A stretch of DNA of 64,000 nt, from NCBI GenBank assembly GCA_022885665.1, contig JAGQDJ010000028.1, forward strand, positions 434,001 to 498,000, written 5' to 3'. The notes under the pieces are model-generated. The model did no database searches, was not told where the DNA came from, and saw only the letters and a program-made list of their open reading frames with translations. A program made the translations under genes and the position numbers. Positions 23,940 through 34,289 of the stretch are shown here, piece by piece (position 1 is the first letter of the stretch; each line of letters begins with the position of its first letter). The stretch comes from Triops longicaudatus. Taxonomy: Eukaryota; Arthropoda; Branchiopoda; Notostraca; Triopsidae.

Positions 23940-26900
23940 TTAACTAGGCTTAGATTTGGTCGAAGCAAGTTGTGCACGTCGAATGAGCAATGTTCCTTGA
24001 GAACCGTATAACTCGTCAATGACTATGTTATCCAGCAAACGAATGTGATCTCGCAGGTAGATTTGAGCTTGACGACCCACGAACTGGAGGTGAAAAATAA
24101 GCAAGTCGGCTTTGAACAGCAAGAATTTTTGTAGTAAGTGTAAAAGGTATTCGGACTGGCCCCAAGTTAACCTAGGCAAGGTTATTTCTTGCAAAGCCGG
24201 TAAAGCAGTTAGGATGGAAGTTAAGAATAACTCATGAAGAGCGTTGCAAGAAGGCGTTGGTCTTTTTAAATAACGGCGTAAGGAACCGTAGGATGATGAC
24301 GTGTGCCATGTCGAGGGTCCTCCGACAGACAACCCCTGCGCATTCTCGGCTACCTCGTAGGATACATTCTTTAAATTGAGTTTGTGTAGAACGATTAACT
24401 TTGCTAGCTTCTGGCTCAGGAACTCCGCTGTTATGCTAGGAGTACTCCATACAAAGCCCCACGAACTTAAGTGTAGCACTTGCAACGTGCCACCAAGTTG
24501 AACAGCTAAAGTACTAAAGAAAGCTATCGTTTCTTCATCGTCAAGACATACCGCTCCCGGCGAAGTTTGAGTAATGGGGCAACTTAAATCTAACTCCGTC
24601 AGATTCCTGAAGGCTGATAAATAAGGCAAAAATTCAGGCGCTCGCACCATCGTTTCTACGCCCTCCCCAACGCTGATGCGGATGTGTGGAGCCAAAATAC
24701 GCGTTAACTTGGGTCCAATGGGAACATTATTTTTCTTCTTGTTAAACATGTTTCGCACGCCACTGGAAAGGTTCCGCATAAAGGAATCCAAGCTATTCCG
24801 TCGCCGTAAACGCGCCTTGGTTTCAGGAGTCGTCCTTGCACTGACACTCGTAAGGGATGAACCGGAGATGTTCAAGTCGTCGCAAGCAATCGAAAAGCTA
24901 CAACTACCGACGTTCACCTCAAGAAGCTGTGATTCCACGAAACAGTCCTTTAACTGATTAAGTGTGTCTGTCTACGCATAAAAACACATATTACATTTAG
25001 ACAAGCCTTGCCTCAACAGTTACCTCTAACTCAAAAGCCCAGCCGGAAATATCCAATGACAACAAGGTGCGGTTTCCGTGTATGGCAGGAATAATGTACC
25101 TAAGCACATCGGTATTGTTCACCACAAGTTTCGGAGAACGAACGTCTAGCTCTTCTAGCAGAGAGTTGTGCTCCAAGGCGGCAAAAATTGGCACAAGGCA
25201 TTCAAAACTACAAATGGTGGATAAGTCAACATAGTTTTGTGCATAATCGTGAGTGCGAAAGAAGTTAACGTACCTTAAAACGTTGGTTAGTGCCAAAGAC
25301 TGCAGACTCCGACCTTGGCGTAAAGTTTGGCCGAGACAATTGAAATCGAGGCGGCTTAGTGTTGACGCATGCAGTTTTAAATGGCCGAGGTTGCAGCGAG
25401 GATCGCGCAGTGCCATAATAAAGTTGTGAATGTCGTCACGATGACGTGCGGAGTCGCATTCCGGACTTAGCGAGTCTAAAATTGAGAATGTTTCATTTCA
25501 CTGAGCATTTAGAAGAGATTCGTAATTACAGTAAGGCGAGGAGGGTTCTCCTTCACTTATTCCGGGAGACAATCTGACAATTGCAGGTGTACGTGGGCTC
25601 CGCGGTCCTGTTATTTGTTCAGGAATCACTAGAAAGTGAACAAGTGAATTATTCAGCGCTTCGTAGTTAATTTAAAGTAAGTAAGTACTCACCTGCTAGG
25701 TAATTTATTGTCGGGTTCCTCGTCAAGAGTTCCGCTAGAGCGGTATAACCATGGTGGGAAAACTGCGTACGTGCGAAAACCAATTGTAGAAGGTCTTTCC
25801 GATTAAGGATTTCTTTGGACAGAAGCGCAACATCCTCATCGGTAAGTAATGTGTGTAACTCCAGAGTTGACATCAGTGAACACGACGCCGACTGCTGTAA
25901 TTCTAGTGCGAGGGCACGTGCTAATTCGGATCCCGCTTGATTACCCAGTACTGCGAATGTGCGTAAATTGGGTTTATGAAGCAAACGAGCCATGTATTCA
26001 GCAATGTATCGCTTTTGCTCTGGCTCAAGCTCGAGCGAATAGCTGTAACTGAATTGTAGATTGGCTACACTTTGATTCCGGAGAAATTTTTCTGCAAAAT
26101 TTTGCAAAAACCTGGTATTAACAGGTGGTTCGTCCCATTTGAATTCAAGTTTTCGTACTCCACAATTGGGAAACTCCAGCAAATTTCCCCAACCTTCCAC
26201 ATCTAAATTGCGACTGCTGATGAGAATTTCAGAAGAATTCATGATGGTGCTGAGGATACGTAGATTGTTGGGGGTAATCTTGCATTCACGGACAATACCA
26301 AACAATACGTAATCAGGGTAGTCGAATAATCCAAAAATTTTGATAACTGTATATGCTTTGTCTCCAAGCAGTCCTATCAAAAATTTGGCAACCGTGATGA
26401 AGCTTGATTCGTTATCCCGGCGTAAAGTACACAGGTTAAGTCGCATCGTCACCTCGGGAAGGTTAAGAAGGTAATAAGCAGCAAGGTACTCAACGAAAGT
26501 TTTATGTAAAAGCTGGTATTGTTCTTGACATGACAGGGAATGACGGATGCTGATGCTTTTAGCTATATTGTAATCCTTCAGGAGCAAACCCGTGGCTAAT
26601 AATGTTTGCAGGTCATCACCCATAAACACTGCAAGCTGCTGTCCGTCGAAAATTAGCTGATCATGGCGAAGCGCATCATAACAGAAGTGTCCGAAACGGC
26701 TTAGAACGAGCTTGTACAAGGGTGGAAATCCCCGACTCCAGTCTTCGTTGATTTTAGCACGCGCTAGTGAACGACGCGCTAGGCACTCAAGCAAGGTACC
26801 GTAAATATCCGTCAAGTTGTTCGGCAACTCTTTATTGTCTTGGTAAAGGACGCAGAGCATAAGACAAGCCATGGGACATGTAGCCATGGAGCGATAATGG

Positions 26901-28134
26901 GAGTGTTCATCCATTATGGACCGCAGTAAAGGTTCGGCATACTCATCCCCTTTAACAGCGCGAAAATAGCTCTTGACAAAGTTGCCAATTTGCTCGTCGT
27001 TGAAGCCGTGGATTACTATCCGCCGTTTGCAAAATCGTAACGTTTCATTGCTGGTTTTAAGTGGACGCGTTGTTACGATAACGCTGGTCTTCAAGGAAAC
27101 GTAGATAAAGTCAATGATCAGAACGCTAATCAATCTTACGAACTTACATTTTGGAACAGTTTGCCTTCTAAGAGCTCGTAAATTTGTTGGGACTTGTCGA
27201 CGGCAAGTTCATCCAGGCCGTCTAAGATAAAAAGGATTTTGTCTTCGTTATTGCAAATGTAGTCCCACACGTCAGGACAGCGGTTCGCGTCTTGCCTTGG
27301 AATGCAGCACTCTTCAATGTAATTCTTCAAGTCACCCTACCCAAATGTTACGTGTTTAATGATGCTATGAGTTTAGAACGTAACGATTGTTACTTTAAAG
27401 TTGCGTAGGACGATCAGAAACACTAGTACGTATTTTGAAAGGTACTCCTGGCCGCACGACCAGTCAAATACCAATTTGCAAGCCAATGTACTCTTGCCAT
27501 AACCAGGGTTACCCTCCAGTAATACTCTTTTAATTGTGAAGACATCACCATCATCCTCCTAGCGAAAAAAAATCTGAAAATACGTAATTTACTATACTAC
27601 TCATAAATATTTACGTCTTCCATGTTTAGGAGCTCATATAATTCGATTTTTTTGCTATACTCAAGTTGTCCACCGTTTCGACTTGCGCCCAGCAACTCCA
27701 AAGTCGTGTATACATCCTTCATTCTTAACTGAAAGTCTTGACACCACGGTAAAGGTGTAGCTTCATTTTCCTGTGTTTGATAGTGGCGTTCCAAGAAAAG
27801 CTTTACCCGCGGAATGAAATCTATTGACTAAAAAAATAATTGGTTCACATAAAAATGAAAAACAAAAGTTTCATTAAATTGGAACGAAGCATTTCGTTTT
27901 CTATACTTGCGATAGTGGACGCTTTTCAGTGGATCCTTTCCTTTCAATTACAGTGTTGTAAGTGCCAAATACAATCGTATTTGCATTATTTATTTTCACA
28001 TTTCCCGTAAGATGAAATCCTTGTGACATCCGTTGTGTTCTGACACCAACACCATCGTTCTCTTCGCAAGGATCGTCTGTCGTCGAAGTGGAGGAGCACG
28101 AGGATAAAGAAAAGCGAGGATTCGGTGAAGCCAT
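23940..28134 (-). CDS. NACHT-LRR (NLR) receptor with RHIM-like N-terminal motif
   Basis: Eight exons (28134-27907, 27827-27615, 27558-27394, 27336-27148, 27088-25693, 25628-25530, 25475-25024, 24971-23940) join in phase to 1257 residues. The N-terminal 76 residues are Ser-rich and end in NVKINNANTIVFGTYNTVIE, which resembles the RHIM core I-Q-I-G-x-x-N. A linker typical of cnidarian and sponge NLRs follows (SIDFIPRVKLFLERHYQTQ, PLPWCQDF). NACHT comes next: Walker A LEGNPGYGKSTLACKLVFDW, Walker B ILFILDGLDELA, sensor VIVTTRPL and the winged-helix LLHKTFVEYLAAYYL. The C-terminal ~650 residues are irregular leucine-rich repeats interrupted by a Ser/Pro exon (25628-25530) and a basic Arg/Lys stretch near 24830-24730. 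NLRs oligomerise on ligand sensing. No CARD, Death or DED is visible, so the amyloid motif may be the signalling module. Confidence 0.9.
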
Positions 28135-30355
28135 GTTCACTTCACGAAAAGCGGGATCAACTGTGAGAACACAGGAAACAATACTTCACTCAGTTACCGG
28201 ATTTGCGGTCGAAAAGGAGATAGCAGTAGTTCGGCAAGACACGGCGTATTCCCGCGTTAAAACAGTTTGGGACCATTCCTTAACCATGAGTCATGAACCT
28301 CTGCTGATGGCTTTTTAATTGTGCACAAGATTCTTATGTACCCTTTTAATGAATAAATCAAGTTTAGCAAACTAGGTATGCACTGTACAGATCACTTCCT
28401 TCACTGGAATGTTTTCGCTCATCTTGTCTACAAAAATTTCTAGCAATGTCGCGCTCAATGTTGACGTGTTTAATCATGCATAGTCGGATGCTATCTAGAA
28501 GCCAGTCACACAAGTGGGAATGAGAGTTCCCTGTTTTCAGCTCAGGGCTAACTACGGTAAGGTCAGATATGGTGATAAGGAATAGCAAAAGTCTAACCGG
28601 TTCTTAAAAATAATGTCCTTCTTGTGTTTACTGAAACTTTCGTTAAAATAACACGTCATTATCGTATCTTATCATGCAGGCAGACTTAATAATGTTCTAA
28701 TCAGAAAATTTTTTTATCGAATTGAAATTAGTAAATGTAGCAGTGCAGCTGCAGACCTAACGGAAGTGCGATAAGGTTGCGGTGATCTATTACGACTACC
28801 ATACAAAGACTATGGAAGTTTCGACATGCTTATCTATTCACGCATTCTGCCAAAATTCAATGTTTTCGCAGTAGTATTTAGTGTGTTTCGTAGATTTGTC
28901 ATTTCGTAGCTGTCGTGAGTGTAAACAGTGTAGAAATCTTGCAATATTTTTCTGATTTACTTCTTCTGTGCCAAATTCCATAATTTTCAAGTCTATTCTT
29001 TCTCTTTGATTTTCACCCCACGAAAAGGCTATTGCATTGAAATATTGACAGCAGCACCTGCGACAATACTGCAAATCAGACCTTAAAAACTAATCTGCTG
29101 AAAATGTGTGATATTTGTATTACGTAGACTTCCCCAGATTGCAACTGTCATATGGTAGTTAAAAAGCTCGATTTTCGTTACCTTTGGCTAAACTGATGCT
29201 TTATTTAAAATACTGTATACGTCATTGTATCAAGTAGTTTTCCCTGGTAGAAAGAGAGCCTCGATTTCCTCCTCTGACAAGTATACATGTGGACCATAAA
29301 AGAGTAGAACTATAAAAGCAGTGTTCTTGTACACCTTATCATTCGTCCTTCGCATACGCTTCCCCGGAACTGACTCATGGTCACTTGTTTAGGTATTTGG
29401 ACGGTGACTAAAACACCCTGGACAAATCCCCCTACTAGGATTAAAAAATAAAATACAAGGTGCGATGTAGGTAGCCTTTTTTGTTTACTCCGTATCAGTT
29501 TGTTTCATTAGGTCCATGATAACGCTACATTCCTTATTAACCAGAATTATGTGGAAGTCCGAGTTATTTTACGGACTATACGGAGTTATTACATTACGTT
29601 TAAAGCACGCTGGGGTCAGCGACATGCAGATATCCGTGTGTCCCAGGTCGTTTATTAATGATAAACGCGACGTAACGCTTGCAAATCTTGAGCTTATTAA
29701 TTTCGTCTAAATGCGCAAATTAGTAAAGATTACACTAAATAAGAAGAAACAAATTGAAAACTTATCTGGCCTAGATCATGTTATAAATCCAGCCTATCGT
29801 AGCGTTATCTTCGTCAAGTTCAATATGACCTGTCATCACCCATCCAAGGGAATTCTTGACGCATCGGAATGCGTTGCGTTGGATAATTGAGCTATAACGG
29901 GCAATGGGAAAGCACGACGACTTATGCAGATTCACAAGTTTAAACATGTTCAACAAGTACAACGGCTTTGAAGCAAAATCGAACCTCTTTTATAAAATCC
30001 AAACATTCTGTGTCTACGAAGTACGAAGCAAAAAGGTCTTGGGTGCGCTTTAAAACGGAACCGACGTACAGCTTGTGCGCCTGCGCTTGTTTTGTTTACA
30101 GTCACAGAGGTGTCATACACTGCTGATACGCATAACTGAGTCTCTGCGTTTCAAGTGCCGATAAGATTTCGAAAATTTAGGCCACATAGTGCTTTATATT
30201 TGCGCACACTTGAGTAGCTATGAGTGATATGCTCAAATTTCATTGCGAAGAGTATTTCCAGTGAGATAACCTTAGCACGTCGCTAACCCAATTTGAGTTT
30301 TAAACACGCTGGTCTGCTTCAACCATAGCTCTGTAACAAATGGTACTGGTGATTT
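28135..30355. other. Gene-free region
   Basis: This is about 2.2 kb between the divergent starts of the NLR gene and STN1. It must hold both promoters. Short ORFs here are not supported by codon pattern or homology that I can recognise. Confidence 0.5.
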
Positions 30356-31150
30356 ATGGCTGAGGGGACACCGTCTTTTGACGGAGATACACCTGAATAT
30401 TTCGTGACGGTCAAAGACCCGGTTCCTAGACAAATAAATCCTAAAAGCTCAGCTTGTGCCAAGATATTTATAAGCGATTTAAAGGTTTCTACCCCTGGCA
30501 GCTTAGAAATTATACGTAACGGGAAACCTGTAGAGATCGTAGAAATTCTTGGCACCGTTGTGAACAAAAAGCAATCACGAGAAACGCTAGTTAGTTACAC
30601 ACGTAAGTATTCTTGCATCATTTCTTAAGCGAAGGCGATGCGTTCTCGAAAGTGATTCATGTTTTTACGATAGTGGATGACGGTACTGGTCTTGCACAGT
30701 GTAACGTTTTATACTTCGAAGAAGCGATTGACGAGCATCGAAGGCTTCAGGATAACGTGACCAGCGAGCTGCGGTCCGAAGTAGGTTTATTTCATTTTTG
30801 TAAAAAAGAAATACTTGGACGTGTAAAATACTTGTAATTTTTTTGTTGTATTCTTCAAGGACTTGGCAAAACCTGTGAAGGATTCGTTGCAAAAATTAAG
30901 TGCACTGGTGAACAAGGACTTCTTTGGGAAAGCTAGTTTCGAACTTGGAGACTTGTTACATGTCCGGGGGAAATTTCAGTTTAATAAACAACAGCAGTTA
31001 TATATCAGACCATTTTCCATAGGTAACTTTATATGTTAAATTTTTTTATTGAGCTTATATACCAGAATCGTTATAGTGAAGGTTCGAGACTCGAACGCCG
31101 AAACCTTACATTGGCTGGAAGGGAGTTATTTGCGCTCTCAGGGCTTTTGA
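30356..31150 (+). CDS. STN1: CST complex subunit STN1, OB-fold-only form
   Basis: Four exons (30356-30602, 30674-30780, 30860-31022, 31077-31150) join in phase to 196 residues. The protein is one OB fold: KIFISDLKVSTPGS, VEIVEILGTVVNKKQSRETL, LDDGTGLAQCNVLYFEEAID, FELGDLLHVRGKFQFNKQQQ and LYIRPFSIVKVRD. This follows STN1 strand for strand (compare the human DVLGTVIG... and VDDSTGVINC elements). STN1 works with CTC1 and TEN1 on telomeric single-stranded DNA and in fill-in by Pol alpha-primase. Human STN1 is about 370 residues with a C-terminal pair of winged helices, and this protein stops just after the OB fold. The stop is 13 nt before the ATG of TBC1D15, suggesting shared transcription. Confidence 0.85.
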
Positions 31151-31163
31151 TAACATTTGTGCC
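31151..31163 (+). other. 13-nt intercistronic gap
   Basis: Only 13 bases separate the STN1 stop (31148-31150) from the next ATG (31164). A possible 3' splice acceptor (TTTGCGCTCTCAG, AG at about 31140) lies inside the last STN1 codons. It could serve as a trans-splice site for the downstream gene. Confidence 0.6.
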
Positions 31164-33859
31164 ATGGATTTTGACAGCCCCGTCGATGAAGGCGTCGTTG
31201 TGTTTGAACAAGAAGGAATATTGTTGTCAGTCAAAGATATTAGCGACGAAACTAATTTGTGCATTGGCAAAATCCAGATTTTAGAAAAAGTATAATTTTT
31301 CGTATTTTTCCTTTCAGTCCTTCATTATTTTTTCGGCACTGCTCTAGGGTCATGGGGTGTTTGTTGTGTGGATTCCGGATAGTCCACGTGAGTCGTCTTT
31401 TGACCCTAAACCTTGTTACGGGGTAGCTTATAAAGCTCAGCAAGATGGTTTGTTATTTCTGAAAGTGCGTGCCGCGAAACTTACCAGTTTTCTCTTGCTA
31501 GGTCTCGAAATCACAACTCCTTTTCATCGACCTATCAAATTTGATGTTGAAGAGCTCAAATCTTGCAAAACTTCTGCCATAGAAGAGCAAGAAAACAAAA
31601 AGCAACGGAGAATTCACGCAGGTCCAGACACTACCCGTACCTGCAATCTAACCTTTGTTCTGCGAGATGGTACGACCTATCCAGCTCTGATATTCCCAGG
31701 AAGTTCTTCTTCAAATTTTCTATCAGCCTTGGAAAATTACCTAGTTCTCAAACGGTATGGTTAACCTACGAATGCTTAGATTATATCATGTATTAATACC
31801 GCTTACTGTTGTTAATCATTTAGAGCTTTACGTAATGACTCGATGATCCTTTGTCAGCCGAAGAAACGTTCAACGCATGGGTACGACTCTCATTCATCAT
31901 ATGAGCGCGCATTAGCAGAGTTAAATCTGTTGCCGGGACATTCCCGTGCGTTAACGCTTGGGCAGATTGGCCATGGCGCCGATAAAGTTTGGCGTTTCGT
32001 TACGGATTTGCGTCGAGATCCTTATTCCGCCACCATGACAGCGTTTTCCAAACTTTCAGATTACCTTCGTAAGTTGGAAACTTTTTCATAAAGGCTATTC
32101 ACGTCACTGCCTGTATTTTAGTGGATGGTGGTGTACCTGAAGCGTCAAACTCAAATACCGAATTAGCCGAGTTGTTACGTCGAAGCTTGAGCACTAGCAA
32201 TGAAATGTCTCCTAGCCATGACGACGAGCCAACGCCCATATTTGATGAAGACAGTCACGAAGAAGGCTATGAAGTTATTCCTGCACCGTTCCCCGAACTA
32301 GCACCTCGTCCTACTATCACACGCGACTCACCTTTGACAGATATTGAATGGAAATCTTTTATGGATGAAGAAGAACGTATAATTCAGGTGGATAAATTGA
32401 AAGAACGGATATTTCGAGGGGTAAGTTGTCGCATTATATTTATCGAAATCGATAAGACGCATATTTTATGTCGGCTAGGGAATTGAGCCTTCGTTACGGT
32501 CGGAAGTCTGGAAATACTTGTTGGGTTACTATAACTGGTCCTCTACGCACTCTGAACGAATGGAAGAACGGGAGCGAAAAGTGGATTACTACTTTCGTAT
32601 GAAATTACAGTGGAAATCAATTACGGAAGACCAGGAGGCAAGATTCGCAGCTTTTAAAGCTCGCAAAGATCTCATAGGTATATTTGTAGAGAAGAGAAAG
32701 TGTATTACATTTAAACTTATTTATTGTATTATAACTTGAACAGAAAAGGATGTTAACCGCGCGGATCGGACTATATCTTTCTTTGCCGGCGACGACAACC
32801 CGAATTTGCGGATCTTGTCGGATATTCTTATGACGTACCTAATGTACAACTTCGACCTCGGCTACGTACAAGGCATGAGTGATCTGCTGGCTCCCATACT
32901 CTTCGTCATGAAAAACGAAGAAGACGCCTTTTGGTGTTTCGTTGGTTTCATGGATCGAACTGTAATATTAGTGTTTTCTATTTGCGATCATCTCAAATAC
33001 CTTTCTTACAATTAGTGTCGAAATTTCGATGTCGATCAAAACGGAATGAAAGTCCAGCTGTCTTTCTTACGGACGCTGCTGCGCAATGTGGATCCACCAT
33101 TGCACAATTACCTCGAGTCATGCGAATCGGGAAATATGTTTTTCTGTTTCCGCTGGATTTTGGTCTGGTTTAAAAGAGAATTTAACTACCCGAATGTCCT
33201 TAAGTTGTGGGAAATATTGTGGACCGACGCACCGTTTGTCCAGCATGGGGAGTCGGAAGATAGAAAACCAACCCGTAACTTTCATCTTCTTGTCGCCTTA
33301 AGCATCTTAGACAGCCAAAAAACCACCATCTTAGAAAACCACTTCGGGTTTACGGAAATTCTCAAGGTATGCCGTAATACTTAGAAATAATGTCTTTTTT
33401 TTCGTGTTATAGTAGGCAGTATCCTTCAGTCAGTACTTTATCAATAACGGTTTTCAATTAACTTTTCGTACGAAACGAACTTTCCTGATATTGCCCATGA
33501 ATTAATACTAGCCGTTTCTTTTGCAGCATGTGAATGATTTGGCTATGTACATCGATTTGGAGGAGACGCTTTGCAATGCTGAAGCAATATTTCGGCAGCT
33601 AGCCAGTTCGCCAAATGTTGAAACAGAAGCGTTGCGAATATTGGGGTTACCTGTGCCAACAGATACGTCTGCGGAATCTACTTTTGTAGCTAAACGCACA
33701 GGTGCTGTTGCGTCATCATCACCGAAGCTGATCGACAAAAAGCTATCCTTGTCAGAATCCAACAAATCAGGCAGTTTAGGTGAATCTTCGAGCCTGGAAG
33801 TTGTTTCACCACTAGATGACCACAAATTCGAAAACGCCTTAACTTCAAATTATCTCTAA
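31164..33859 (+). CDS. TBC1D15: Rab GTPase-activating protein, TBC1D15/TBC1D17 type
   Basis: Eight exons (31164-31289, 31348-31754, 31824-32068, 32122-32420, 32479-32677, 32744-32961, 33016-33366, 33527-33859) join in phase to 725 residues. The N-terminal half matches the TBC1D15-specific region (VVVFEQEGILLSV, LRRDPYSATMTAFSKLSDYL). The TBC domain has the catalytic Arg finger (EKDVNRADRT) and Gln finger (DLGYVQGMSDLL). Other family signatures are VDYYFRMKLQWKSI, FCFRWILVWFKREFNYPNVL and HFGFTEILK. TBC1D15 stimulates GTP hydrolysis by Rab7 and works at mitochondria-lysosome contacts with Fis1. The extreme C-terminus is Ser-rich and unrelated. The gene lies immediately downstream of STN1. Confidence 0.93.
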
Positions 33860-34270
33860 TCCCTTGGGTCTACTATAACTGTGTTTACTATCATTACAAG
33901 TCTTTTTATAGTTCGTGCCTTTTTGTCGTTACGTAATTTGAAATACCGTGATGTAAGTTTTTGTATGTGCCTGTGAATAGATGATGCCTATTGGTCCGCT
34001 TTATTTTTCGATCGGATATCGGATAAGCCTCGTATAATATAGGATAAACGTTTCCATGGCATTCAATTTGCTTTGTCTATTCATCTTCAGTAGAAGCTCT
34101 ACGTATTGCACAAATTGGCTTAGAGGTATTGCGGATGAAGGAAGAGATCGATGGGAGCGTAGAAGTGCTATTACAAACTAGGGAACCCAGTGTGGTTTCC
34201 TTAGGTGGTCGTCCCGGACATCATCCCGTGTATTCTCTCTCGAAACTTTCGGGAAAGATTGTCGGGTGTC
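33860..34270 (+). other. Intergenic region with coding-like fragments
   Basis: It carries the TBC1D15 3' UTR and the promoter or leader of the GMC gene. A reading from 34084 (VEALRIAQIGLEVLRMKEEI...) stays open through 34289 and looks coding. A short 33911-33953 segment between a good acceptor and donor also does. No consistent gene could be assembled from them. Confidence 0.35.
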
Positions 34271-34289
34271 ATGGTGGACCGTTACGGTA
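34134..34289 (+). CDS. Small ORF overlapping the GMC start (possible uORF)
   Basis: An ATG-initiated ORF of 51 residues (MKEEIDGSVEVLLQTREPSV...) ends TAA at 34289. It overlaps the GMC ATG at 34271 in another frame. If it is in the same transcript it would act as an inhibitory upstream ORF. Its frame stays open upstream to about 34084. No homology is recognised, and it may be chance. Confidence 0.2.

Noticed and set aside
31460..31502. Possible extra intron in TBC1D15 exon 2 (GTGCGT...TTGCTAG)
   Set aside because: Removing it (37 nt) breaks the frame of the conserved downstream sequence, while reading through keeps it.
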